Shown piece after piece: positions 1 to 6,833 of a stretch of 35,794 nt of DNA; the first letter of the stretch is position 1, and every line of letters starts with the position of its first letter. Under the pieces are notes generated by a model. It did no database searches and was not told the DNA's origin. It saw only the letters and a program-made list of their open reading frames with translations. Where the stretch lies: contig NZ_JAINFC010000011.1 of assembly GCF_020740835.1 (NCBI RefSeq), forward strand, positions 1 through 35,794. Reading direction: 5' to 3'. Origin of the DNA: Streptomyces sp. UNOC14_S4 (lineage in GTDB: Bacteria; Actinomycetota; Actinomycetes; Streptomycetales; Streptomycetaceae). The position numbers were made by a program, and so were the translations under genes.

Positions 1-292
1 GGCTGGGCGCGGGTTCCGGCTGGGGGATCGGCTTGGGCTTCGGCATCGGGGTCGGCGCGGGCTCCGGCTCCGGCAGCGGGTCCGGCTTCGGGGCGGGCCC
101 CGGCGTCGGCCCCGGGATCGGACCGAGCGGCCCGGGGTCGGGAATGGTGTCCGTGGTCGCCTGCGCGGGCAGGGTGGCCACCGCCTCCGGCGCCGGGCCT
201 GTGTTCTGCTGGGGGACAGTGGGTTCGTCGCGCTCCGCCACGGCGGCTTTGTTTCGGCCGAACGCGTTCCGCAGCAGACTCCGGATGCCCAT
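1..292 (-). CDS. N-terminal part of a proline-rich protein, possibly a VWA-domain protein
   Basis: The gene starts at the ATG at 292-290 and runs off the left edge, so only about 97 residues are visible. A Shine-Dalgarno-like GAAGGA lies about 9 nt upstream. The protein opens with a short basic amphipathic stretch (MGIRSLLRNAFGRNK). It then turns into a long Pro/Gly/Ala/Glu linker with repeated PxP units from about residue 60. From memory, Streptomyces VWA-domain proteins of the tellurite-resistance type begin this way, but the VWA fold would lie outside the window, so that name is inference. The repetitive linker also gives a misleading open frame on the other strand. Confidence 0.6.
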   Translation of the reverse strand, partial: MGIRSLLRNAFGRNKAAVAERDEPTVPQQNTGPAPEAVATLPAQATTDTIPDPGPLGPIPGPTPGPAPKPDPLPEPEPAPTPMPKPKPIPQPEPAPS

Positions 293-323
293 GGGGAGAA
301 ATTCCTTCACGTCTCGTGGGAGC

Positions 324-364
324 TATCATTTGTCCGGAGTAGGGGTTTTTATCCCTTTGTCCGG
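324..364. repeat. Imperfect direct repeat TATCnTTTGTCCGG upstream of the proline-rich gene
   Basis: Two copies of a 14-15 nt word ending in TTTGTCCGG (329-337 and 356-364) lie 27 bp apart, within an AT-richer pocket just upstream of the start at 292. This position suits an activator or sigma-factor target, but no known consensus was recognised. The rest of 365-583 shows no gene. Confidence 0.4.
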
Positions 365-583
365 GCGGTGACGTAAGGCTAGCCGTCACGCTGTGCCCGG
401 TGTGTGCCATGGGTCGTGTCAGGTGAATTCTTTCTCCTGACCACTCGGCCGATATGCAACCCCCAACACGCCCCTCGCACCTCATCACGCCCCCCGTACG
501 AGGTGACGCCGATCAGATCGACCGACTACCCTAGGTAGCCATAGAGTCACGCTGCGAATCCGTGACTGCTGAGGGGGAGGGGA

Positions 584-619
584 GCTCGGGTGGCAGGGCC
601 TAGGCCCTGCCACCCGAGC
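584..619. terminator. Perfect 36-bp palindrome
   Basis: GCTCGGGTGGCAGGGCCT (584-601) is followed immediately by its exact reverse complement (602-619), with no spacer. As RNA it would form a very stable hairpin on either strand. It lies about 135 bp past the stop of the leftward gene 755-1123 and abuts repeat copy 1. A terminator or RNA-stabilising 3' end is likely; no T-tract follows, which is common in Streptomyces. Confidence 0.6.
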
Positions 620-620
620 A

Positions 621-745
621 GCGCCCCATAGGGGCGCGGGGCTGCTGTCGATATGCGGCTCCGCCGCGTGGGCGCGACCAGCCCCCACCGGCCCGCAGAC
701 GCGCGCGCAGCGCAAGAGGCAGCCCGGTAGGCGGACCCCCGGTGG
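621..745 (-). repeat. Dispersed 3'-end repeat, copy 1 (long variant)
   Basis: This is a copy of the family described in the summary, reading leftward. It has a hairpin with arms 621-627 and 631-637 (GCGCCCC/GGGGCGC). Next comes the long-variant segment with CGATATGCGGCTCCGCCG, then the common GCGCGACCAGCC block, then the GCGCAAGAGGCA block near 710-722. It begins directly after the stop codon of the 755-1123 gene. Confidence 0.75.
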
Positions 746-754
746 GGCGGAGGG

Positions 755-1123
755 TCACACCAGCGCGGTCACCAGCGGAGCGCGCGGGCAGCAGCCCGCC
801 GCCGCATGCACGGCCCGCAGCAGCCGACCGGCCGTCAGGCCGCGCAGCCACAGCACCGACCGCACCCCGTACTCCGCGACAGCCATCAGCTCCAGCTCGC
901 CGAGCACCTCCGCCACCAGCACCACCCGGCGCTCCAGGGCGAGCGAGAGCCTGCGCAGCTCCGCGGCCGCCGGTGCGTCGTCGGTGCCCATCAGGACGAG
1001 GGAGACGTCACCGTCCTCCCGCACCACCCGTACCTCGGGCAGCTCCCGCAGCCGGCGGACGAATCTCGCCCGGTTGAGCTCGTCGGTCGCGTGGACGGTC
1101 ACGGTGATGCGTTTGTCGGGCAC
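755..1123 (-). CDS. Short receiver-like protein; HTH domain apparently missing
   Basis: The 122-residue product starts at GTG 1123 with GAGGAAGA upstream. Its sequence (for example VTVHATDELNRARF, VSLVLMGTDDAP, GVRSVLWLRG) looks like the degenerate receiver domain found at the N-terminus of some Streptomyces LuxR-type regulators. The usual glycine-rich linker and C-terminal HTH of those roughly 200-residue proteins are absent. After a domain-end sequence (LLRAVHAAA) it terminates within about a dozen residues (CCPRAPLVTALV). A dispersed repeat begins just beyond the stop, so truncation by a rearrangement is plausible. Function is unknown; a stand-alone receiver partner or a decaying gene are both possible. 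Confidence 0.6.
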   Translation of the reverse strand: MPDKRITVTVHATDELNRARFVRRLRELPEVRVVREDGDVSLVLMGTDDAPAAAELRRLSLALERRVVLVAEVLGELELMAVAEYGVRSVLWLRGLTAGRLLRAVHAAAGCCPRAPLVTALV

Positions 1124-1197
1124 GGCTCGTCTTCCTCGTCTTCCCCGTTTTCTTCCCCCAGGTCTCTACGCGTCCCACCTTGCAGGGCCGGCGTCAA

Positions 1198-1216
1198 CGA
1201 ACGATTGCCGAACGAT
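1198..1216. repeat. 11-bp-spaced direct repeat CGAACGAT
   Basis: CGAACGAT occurs at 1198-1205 and again at 1209-1216, one helical turn apart. It lies between the metG terminator and the start of the 755-1123 gene, where that gene's promoter should be. Confidence 0.4.
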
Positions 1217-1227
1217 CAATACAAATA

Positions 1228-1263
1228 AACCGGGCCCGGGACCATCAGGTCCCGGGCCCGGTT
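1228..1263 (-). terminator. Intrinsic terminator of metG
   Basis: There is a perfect 16-bp stem (1228-1243 with 1248-1263) and a 4-nt loop. Read leftward, the strand on which metG is transcribed, it is followed by TTTATTTGTATT, a T-rich tail. It begins about 37 bp past the metG stop. Confidence 0.9.
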
Positions 1264-1299
1264 CACACCACCTGGTTCACACCAGGAGAAGCGGAGCCG

Positions 1300-3030
1300 C
1301 TACGCGTCCTCGCCGCCGCCGAAGCGCTCGCGGTACGCGGCCAGGTCGTCCTCCGTGATCTTCGCGAAGAGCACCGGGGGGACGGTGAACGGCGTACCGG
1401 CCGGGACGAAGTCCAGCGAGCGCGCCTCGTCCGGGGTGACCCACGTGGCCCGGGTCCGATCAGGCGCAGTGTCGGAGAGGGCGAAGGCGGAGCGCATCGC
1501 GGCGGCGCTCGCCGGGATGAAGGGCTCGGAGATCACCGCGTAGAGGTGGATGAGGTTCATCGCCGTGCGCAGGGTGAGCGCGGCGCCCTCGGGGTCGGTC
1601 TTGATCTCCAGCCAGGGGGCCTTGGTCTCCAGGTAGGAGTTGCCCGCGCTCCACAGCGCGCGCAGCGCCTGCGCGGCCTTGCGGAACTGGAGCTCCTCCA
1701 TGTGGCGCTCGTACTCGGCGAGCAGCTCGGCGACCTCGTGGCCGAGCGCGGCCTCCGCCTCGCCCGCCTCGCTGCCCGCGGGCACCTCGTCACCGAAGCG
1801 CTTGCGCGAGAAGGACAGCACGCGGTTGACGAAGTTGCCGAGGACGTCGGCCAGGTCCTTGTTGACCGTGGCGGAGAACAGCTCCCAGGTGAAGGAGGTG
1901 TCGTCCGACTCGGGGGCGTTCGCCATCATGAAGTAGCGCCAGTAGTCGGCGGGCAGCAGCTCCAGGGCGTCGTGCGTGAACACGCCGCGCTTCTGGGAGG
2001 TGGAGAACTTGCCGCCGTAGTAGTTCAGCCAATTGAAGGCCTTGACGTAGTCGACCTTCTTCCAGGGCTCACGGACACCGAGCTGGGTGGCCGGGAACAT
2101 CACCGTGTGGAACGGGACGTTGTCCTTGCCCATGAACTGGGTGTAGCGGACGTCGGTGGCCTCGTACCACCAGGACTTCCAGTCGCGGTTCTCCGGGTCC
2201 GCGTCCGCCCACTCCTTCGTCGCGCCGATGTACTCGATCGGGGCGTCGAACCAGACGTAGAAGACCTTGCCCTCGGCGGCCAGCTCCGGCCAGGTGTCGG
2301 CCGGGACGGGCACGCCCCAGTCCAGGTCGCGGGTGATCGCCCGGTCGTTCAGGCCCTCGGTCAGCCACTTGCGGGCGATCGAGGAGGCCAGCACCGGCCA
2401 GTCCTTGCCGTGCTCGTCGATCCAGGCCTCGACCTCGCCCTGGAGCTTCGACTGGAGCAGGAAGAGGTGCTTGGTCTCGCGTACCTCCAGCTCGCTGCTG
2501 CCGCTGATGGCGGAGCGGGCGTCGATGAGGTCCGTCGGGTCGAGCACACGGGTGCAGTTCTCGCACTGGTCGCCGCGGGCCTTGTCGTAGCCGCAGTGCG
2601 GGCAGGTGCCGACGATGTAGCGGTCGGGCAGGAAGCGGGCGTCCGCCAGGGAGTAGACCTGGCGGATCGAGCGCTCCTCGATGAAGCCGTTCTTCTGCAG
2701 CTGCCGCGCGAAGTGCTGGGTGATCTCACGGTTCTGCGCGGAGGAGCTGCGGCCGAAGTAGTCGAAGGAGAGGCCGAAGCCGTCGTAGATCGCCTTCTGC
2801 GCGTCGTGCTGCTGGGCGCAGAACTCGGCCACGGGCAGGCCGAGCTCCTTGGCGCCCAGCTCGGCCGGGGTCCCGTGCTCGTCGGTGGCGCAGATGTAGA
2901 GCGTCTCGCGACCGGTCTGGCGGAGGAACCGGGCGTACACGTCGGCCGGGAGCATGGACCCCACCATGTTGCCCAGGTGCTTGATCCCGTTGATGTACGG
3001 AAGGGCGCTGGTGATGAGGTGTCGAGCCAT
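1300..3030 (-). CDS. metG: Methionyl-tRNA synthetase
   Basis: This cytoplasmic class I synthetase charges initiator and elongator tRNA-Met using ATP. The 576-residue product has the HIGH-type motif HLGN at residues 18-21. A single zinc-binding knuckle follows, with C143, C146, C156 and C159 ([17 protein letters not shown]). The KMSKS-equivalent loop is written KFSTS at 341-345; from memory this variant occurs in other Streptomyces MetRS. The anticodon-binding helical domain follows, and there is no C-terminal tRNA-binding extension. The ATG at 3030 is preceded by GGGAG and gives the canonical [12 protein letters not shown] start. It is transcribed alone and ends at the terminator at 1228-1263. 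Confidence 0.97.
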   Translation of the reverse strand: MARHLITSALPYINGIKHLGNMVGSMLPADVYARFLRQTGRETLYICATDEHGTPAELGAKELGLPVAEFCAQQHDAQKAIYDGFGLSFDYFGRSSSAQNREITQHFARQLQKNGFIEERSIRQVYSLADARFLPDRYIVGTCPHCGYDKARGDQCENCTRVLDPTDLIDARSAISGSSELEVRETKHLFLLQSKLQGEVEAWIDEHGKDWPVLASSIARKWLTEGLNDRAITRDLDWGVPVPADTWPELAAEGKVFYVWFDAPIEYIGATKEWADADPENRDWKSWWYEATDVRYTQFMGKDNVPFHTVMFPATQLGVREPWKKVDYVKAFNWLNYYGGKFSTSQKRGVFTHDALELLPADYWRYFMMANAPESDDTSFTWELFSATVNKDLADVLGNFVNRVLSFSRKRFGDEVPAGSEAGEAEAALGHEVAELLAEYERHMEELQFRKAAQALRALWSAGNSYLETKAPWLEIKTDPEGAALTLRTAMNLIHLYAVISEPFIPASAAAMRSAFALSDTAPDRTRATWVTPDEARSLDFVPAGTPFTVPPVLFAKITEDDLAAYRERFGGGEDA

Positions 3031-3228
3031 TGCGGCTGCTCCCTGGTCGCGGTCTTGTAGAGACCTTTAGCGTATCCGAGGGGCAGGGGGTGCCCGCGCG
3101 GCGATTTCCCCGGCCTTTTCGCCGGTCCGCCGCTCAGGACACCCACCCGCGCCGCGGCTTCCGGGGGCCGCCGGAGACCGCCGGGAGCTCCGGCGTCCGT
3201 GCGTCCCGGAGGGGGCCGTGGCGGCGCC

Positions 3229-3462
3229 TCACGCCATCCACGCACGCCACGGCCTGGTGATCACCTCCCGGTAGGTGTGGTGGGACGGATTCCGCCCGGC
3301 GTGCCGGAAGGTCCAGCCCTGCGCGTCCGAGAAGTCCTCGACCACGCCGGAGCTCGCCTCGCAGACCGCGCACTGCATCGCGTACGTGACCGGCTCGGCG
3401 TCCGGCTCCCGGTCCGGCTGGAGCGTCCAGTCCCCGAAGAGGAACACGGCGCGGGCGCTCAA
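3229..3462 (-). CDS. Small CxxC/His protein (DUF7848-like)
   Basis: The 77-residue product is read from TTG 3462. That start overlaps the stop of the upstream small gene (TTGA arrangement) and has AGGTGGGGG just before it, so the two are probably translationally coupled. The sequence has C31 and C34 (MQCAVC) followed by H54, H61 and H62 (FRHAGRNPSHHTYRE), a possible small metal-binding fold. It ends in a conserved-looking PWRAWM. I recall such proteins as a Streptomyces family (DUF7848-like) usually paired with a second small protein and often near XRE/DUF397 regulators; no such regulator is present here. A GTG at 3447 is an alternative start. Biochemical function is unknown. Confidence 0.7.
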   Translation of the reverse strand: MSARAVFLFGDWTLQPDREPDAEPVTYAMQCAVCEASSGVVEDFSDAQGWTFRHAGRNPSHHTYREVITRPWRAWMA

Positions 3463-3713
3463 AGCCCCCACCTGCTCTCGGCGTTCCGCCGCGCGACCTT
3501 CGCCCGCAGGGTCTCCGCCTCGGACGCGGGCCGGGCGTACTCGGGCGGGCAGTCCCACTCGACGCCCCCTTGCGGGGGGCGCAGCTGCAGACAGCCGGCG
3601 TGCCGGTCCATGACCTGACCGAGCCGGTTGGTACGCGTGTCCACGGCATAGCTCACGGTTTCGGAATCGGAGTCGGTGCGGTCGGGGAGCGCGGGGGGAT
3701 TCTCATTGCTCAC
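3459..3713 (-). CDS. Small conserved protein, partner of the DUF7848-like gene
   Basis: The 84-residue product is read from GTG 3713. After an acidic N-terminus rich in Asp and Ser it contains VDTRTNRLGQVMDRHAG, LQLRPPQGGVEWDCPP and a C-terminal helix (ASEAETLRAKVARRNAE). This pattern matches small Streptomyces proteins built around a short beta-barrel-like segment, encoded just upstream of DUF7848-type genes. No clear Shine-Dalgarno precedes the start. A GTG about 17 codons in (at YAVDTRTNR) would give a length closer to homologues I remember. The gene overlaps the next one by the TTGA junction. Function is unknown. Confidence 0.65.
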   Translation of the reverse strand: MSNENPPALPDRTDSDSETVSYAVDTRTNRLGQVMDRHAGCLQLRPPQGGVEWDCPPEYARPASEAETLRAKVARRNAESRWGL

Positions 3714-4118
3714 ACGGTGAGGATGCCCACGAAGACGCCACCCTGATCAGTCACCGAGTGGGTACACAGAGTGAGGTACGGACTCCGGGCCAGAAGGTCA
3801 CGGTCTGCCGACCGGGCAGCCGTTCACGCAGGACGCCACCAGCGGAGACACCGTTTGAGCGCCGCCGAAACGTTCGACGCCGCCACATATTTGACGGACG
3901 ATTCGTCACGGAACGTCAATTTGATCACCGGGTGGGGAAGGCGGCCGGTCGCACCGGACGGCGCCCCTCGAACTCCTGCTCCCTTCACGGCGTGTTGGCG
4001 TTCGTACGCCCGGTGTCAACGGCGCGCCGTACGCGTTCACGCCGGGGCGGCCCCGGGCGTCCCGGGCGTTCCCGGCTCGCGCTTCGGGGCGGGCGCCGCA
4101 CTCGTTACCCTTTGGCCC
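3714..4118. other. 405-bp divergent intergenic region
   Basis: No gene is recognised here. The frame of the SseB-like gene stays open upstream to about 3771, but that stretch has no ribosome-binding site and no recognisable protein. One inverted repeat stands out: TTGACG at 3891-3896 and CGTCAA at 3914-3919, in an AT-richer pocket. The -10 element of the SseB-like gene lies at the right end. Confidence 0.5.
4106..4111 (+). promoter_or_regulatory. -10 element TACCCT, leaderless arrangement
   Basis: TACCCT fits TAnnnT and ends 7 nt before the ATG at 4119. No Shine-Dalgarno lies in between. This is the spacing expected when transcription starts at the start codon. The -35 region is weak. Confidence 0.55.
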
Positions 4119-4571
4119 ATGTACGGCTACGACCAGAACGCGGGAACGCAGGGCTACGCACCGCCGCAGCAGCCCGGGGGCTACGGCGAGCAGCCGCTCT
4201 ACCCCGAGCCGTCCCCGCCGTCGCTCGCCGACGCGGTGCGGGCCTTCACGACGGGGTCGATGTCCGCGGAGGACTTCCAGGTCGTCTTCGCGGGCTCCAA
4301 GGTCTACTGCCCGCGCGGCGAGAACCCCGGTTTCCTCGCGCTGCACAACACCCAGCAGCCGGTGATCCCCATGTTCACCTCGCTCAAGGAGCTGCGGCGG
4401 TACGCGGGCAAGGAGTCGAAGTACTTCGTCATCACCGGCGCGGAGGTCATAGACCTCCTGCCCACCGGTTACGGCTTCGTCCTCGACATGGAGGGCGACC
4501 ACCGGATGGTCTTCGACGCGAAGGCGGTCGAGCAGATGGTGGACTTCGCGATGCGGCGCATGTACGGCTGA
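4119..4571 (+). CDS. SseB-like protein
   Basis: The 150-residue cytoplasmic protein begins with a Gly/Gln/Pro/Tyr-rich tail (MYGYDQNAGTQGYAPPQQPG). From about residue 35 it has a compact alpha/beta domain of the SseB type: SLADAVRAFTTGSMSAEDF, VYCPRGENPGF, IPMFTSLKELRRYAG, and a hydrophobic DLLPTGYGFVLD. SseB-family domains are widespread in Actinobacteria without an assigned reaction. The ATG at 4119 is favoured because the protein then matches the family start and a -10-like hexamer lies 7 nt upstream. It converges on the pirin gene across repeat copy 2. Confidence 0.85.
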   Translation: MYGYDQNAGTQGYAPPQQPGGYGEQPLYPEPSPPSLADAVRAFTTGSMSAEDFQVVFAGSKVYCPRGENPGFLALHNTQQPVIPMFTSLKELRRYAGKESKYFVITGAEVIDLLPTGYGFVLDMEGDHRMVFDAKAVEQMVDFAMRRMYG

Positions 4572-4600
4572 GGGGGCCCTGGTGGGGCGTTGCCTCACCG

Positions 4601-4720
4601 TCCGGGGGCTCCGCCCCCTGGGCCCCCTTCGCCTACCGAATTGCCTCATGGGCCCGGTGCGCGGCTGCCGGTCGTGTTCGGCCAGCCGCGCAGTTCCCCG
4701 CGCCCCTGACGGGGCGCGGT
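4601..4720 (+). repeat. Dispersed 3'-end repeat, copy 2
   Basis: It opens with a GGGGGCTCCGCCCCC hairpin, continues through GGTGCGCGGCTGC and GCGCAGTTCCCCGCG, and ends in the conserved hairpin (4700-4706 / 4711-4717, loop TGAC). It separates the convergent SseB-like and pirin genes. Confidence 0.75.
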
Positions 4721-4742
4721 CCTGCGTCCCGCACCCCGAGGG

Positions 4743-5693
4743 TCACCCCTCCGCCGGGATCACCCCGAGGCGGCCCGCCTGGTAGTCGTCGAAGGCTTGC
4801 GCCAGCTCCGCGTGGGTGTTCATAACGAAGGGGCCGTAGTGCATCATCGGCTCCCTGATCGGCCGCCCACCCAGCAGCACGACCTCGAAGTTCGGGCTCC
4901 GGGACTCCTGCGTCGCGTCGGCGCGCAGCGTGAGGGAGTCACCGTCGCCGAAGACGACGGTCTGGCCCGTACGGAACGGGCGGCCTTCCGGGCCCGCCGT
5001 GCCGCGGCCGGCCAGGCCGTACGCCAGGGCGTTGAAGTCGGAGCGCCACGGGAGCGTCAGCTCGGCGCCCGGGTTGAGGGACACGTGCATCATCGTGATG
5101 GGCGTGTGGGTGATGCCCGGCCCCTCATGCCCGTCGATGTCGCCCGCGATCAGCCGCAGCAGCGCACCGCCGTCGGACGAGGTCAGCAGCCTGACCCGGC
5201 CGCGGCCGATGTCCTGGTAGCGCGGGGCCATCATCTTGTCGCTCTTCGGCAGGTTCACCCACAGCTGGAGGCCGTGGAAGAGGCCGCCCGTCATCACGAG
5301 CTCCTCCGGCGGCGCCTCGATGTGGAGGAGGCCGGAGCCCGCGGTCATCCACTGGGTGTCGCCGTCGCTGATGGTGCCGCCGCCACCGTGGGAGTCACGG
5401 TGCTTCATGGTGCCGTCGATGATGTACGTGACGGTCTCGAAGCCGCGGTGCGGGTGCCACGGGGTGCCCTTCGGCTCGCCCGGGGCGTACTCCACCTCGC
5501 CCATCTGGTCCATCATGATGAACGGGTCCAGGTAGCGGTAGTTGATCCCCGCGAACGCCCTGCGGACGGGAAAGCCCTCGCCCTCGAAGCCCGACGGCGC
5601 GGTCGAGACGTGCAGAGCCGACCGCTGCCCGGCGTCCGCCGGAGCGGCGACGCGCGGCAGGGTCAGCGGGTTCTCTACGGTCACAGCCGGCAT
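4743..5693 (-). CDS. Pirin family protein
   Basis: This 316-residue bicupin starts at ATG 5693 with GAGGAGG 8 nt upstream. The N-terminal cupin carries the metal ligands expected for pirin: H80 and H82 in WHPHRGFET, then H124 and E126 in GLLHIEAPPE. Pirins bind iron or similar metals; some act as quercetin 2,3-dioxygenases, others as redox-sensing co-regulators. The substrate here cannot be told from sequence. The C-terminal cupin (residues about 190-290) lacks an obvious metal site, as usual. The gene is transcribed from a well-formed promoter at 5721-5749 that contains an imperfect palindrome, so it is likely repressor-controlled. Confidence 0.92.
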   Translation of the reverse strand: MPAVTVENPLTLPRVAAPADAGQRSALHVSTAPSGFEGEGFPVRRAFAGINYRYLDPFIMMDQMGEVEYAPGEPKGTPWHPHRGFETVTYIIDGTMKHRDSHGGGGTISDGDTQWMTAGSGLLHIEAPPEELVMTGGLFHGLQLWVNLPKSDKMMAPRYQDIGRGRVRLLTSSDGGALLRLIAGDIDGHEGPGITHTPITMMHVSLNPGAELTLPWRSDFNALAYGLAGRGTAGPEGRPFRTGQTVVFGDGDSLTLRADATQESRSPNFEVVLLGGRPIREPMMHYGPFVMNTHAELAQAFDDYQAGRLGVIPAEG

Positions 5694-5720
5694 GACAGCC
5701 TCCTCGGTTGTTCTGCTCCC

Positions 5721-5749
5721 AATTTAGTTGAACACTGAACAACTGGCAA
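5721..5749 (-). promoter_or_regulatory. Pirin promoter with operator-like palindrome as its spacer
   Basis: On the minus strand the -35 is TTGCCA (5749-5744) and the -10 is TAAATT (5726-5721), separated by exactly 17 bp. The spacer 5727-5743 is itself an imperfect palindrome (GTTGTTCAGTGTTCAAC). This is the size and position of a MarR- or TetR-type operator. The -10 lies about 27 nt upstream of the start codon, leaving a short leader with a strong ribosome-binding site. Confidence 0.7.
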
Positions 5750-5793
5750 GGGTTCCGGCATTCCCGCACGCGCCGACCGTGGACACTGGATCA

Positions 5794-6735
5794 ATGCGCC
5801 TGAAAGTCAGCGGGACCGGCCCGGCCGTCATCGCCGCCCTCGTCGCCACCGTCCTGGTCCTGGGCGGCATCGCGCTGGCGCTGGGCGGACACGGTCCCGC
5901 CCCGGACTCCCCCGTCGCCGAGGGCGACGCCGCCGGGCACTACACGCAGCCCCGGGAACAGGCCGACGCGGCGGCGAAGGCCCTGCTGGCGGCCGTCCGC
6001 AGCGAGCCCGCGCCCGCCGCTCCCGGCACCCGGGCCGTGCGCTCGGACCGTACGGACCCGCTGCCCGCCTCGGAGCCGCTGGAGGCGTCCGACGCCAAGC
6101 CGTCCCCGGCCGTCGGGCCGCTGTTCTACACGGGCCAGGGCACGCCGGGGCACGGCTGCACGGCGAGCGTGGTGCACAGCCCGAAGGGCGACCTGGTCAT
6201 CACCGCGGCGCACTGCGTGCACCAGGACGGCTTCCGTACGGACATCGCGTTCGCGCCCGGCTACCACGACGGGGTCGCGCCGTACGGGGTGTGGGTGCCC
6301 ACCTCCATCGACATCGACCCCGAGTGGGCGGAGGACCGCGACCCCGACCACGACGTGGCCTTCCTGCGCGTCCGCAGACTCGGCGACAGCACGCCGGTCG
6401 AGCAGGTCACGGGGGCCGAGAAGCTCGGCCTGAAGCCGACGGCGGGCAAGGCCGCGCGGCTGATCGGCTACCCGGCCGACAGGGACACCCCGGTCGCCTG
6501 CCAGAACACGACCGCGATGCGCGGCGCCACTCAGCTGCGCTTCGACTGCCGCGGGCTGACGAACGGCACGAGCGGCGGGCCCGTCCTCACGGACGTCGAT
6601 CCGGCGACGGGGCTCGGGACGGTCAATGGTGTCGTGGGCGGCTATCAGGAGGGGGGCGACGACGACACGTCGTACAGCTCCTATTTCGGTGACGCGGTCG
6701 CTGCGCTGTACAAACGGGCTACTACGTCCAGCTAG
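5794..6735 (+). CDS. Trypsin-like serine protease, membrane-anchored or secreted
   Basis: This is a 313-residue S1-type protease. Residues 10-30 form one hydrophobic segment (signal anchor or signal peptide). A Pro/Ala-rich linker follows, then the protease domain from about residue 107. The catalytic triad is visible: H140 in VITAAHC, D187 in DHDVAFL and S260 in GTSGGPV. Four cysteines (122, 141, 236, 252) could form disulfides outside the cell. The ATG at 5794 is chosen because the frame upstream is not preceded by a better signal and this start puts the hydrophobic segment at the N-terminus. The ribosome-binding site is weak. It converges on the phosphatase gene across repeat copy 3. Confidence 0.9.
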   Translation: MRLKVSGTGPAVIAALVATVLVLGGIALALGGHGPAPDSPVAEGDAAGHYTQPREQADAAAKALLAAVRSEPAPAAPGTRAVRSDRTDPLPASEPLEASDAKPSPAVGPLFYTGQGTPGHGCTASVVHSPKGDLVITAAHCVHQDGFRTDIAFAPGYHDGVAPYGVWVPTSIDIDPEWAEDRDPDHDVAFLRVRRLGDSTPVEQVTGAEKLGLKPTAGKAARLIGYPADRDTPVACQNTTAMRGATQLRFDCRGLTNGTSGGPVLTDVDPATGLGTVNGVVGGYQEGGDDDTSYSSYFGDAVAALYKRATTSS

Positions 6736-6741
6736 TCCGTA

Positions 6742-6833
6742 GGTGCGCCCACTGGGGTGCCTCTTGCGCTCCGTGTGCGGCTGCGGGCCGTTTGTGGCTG
6801 GTCGCGCAGTTCCCCGCGCCCCTTACGGGGCGC
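6742..6833 (+). repeat. Dispersed 3'-end repeat, copy 3
   Basis: It contains GTGCCTCTTGCGCTCCGTG, GCTGCGGGCCG and GGTCGCGCAGTTCCCCGCG, and closes with the hairpin 6816-6822 / 6827-6833. The loop TTAC supplies, on the minus strand, the TAA stop codon of the phosphatase gene. Confidence 0.8.

Noticed and set aside
33..371. Gly/Ser-rich plus-strand frame at the left edge
   Set aside because: It is the complement of the Pro/Glu-rich linker of the leftward gene; repeats in the linker create the apparent Gly/Ser protein.
1180..3060. Long open frame on the plus strand opposite metG
   Set aside because: It is the antisense of a certain gene; high GC leaves opposite frames open. The protein is a low-complexity mixture with no domain.
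3758..4118. Upstream extension of the SseB-like gene and an overlapping 355-codon frame
   Set aside because: There is no ribosome-binding site and no similarity to family N-termini, and the -10 geometry supports ATG 4119.
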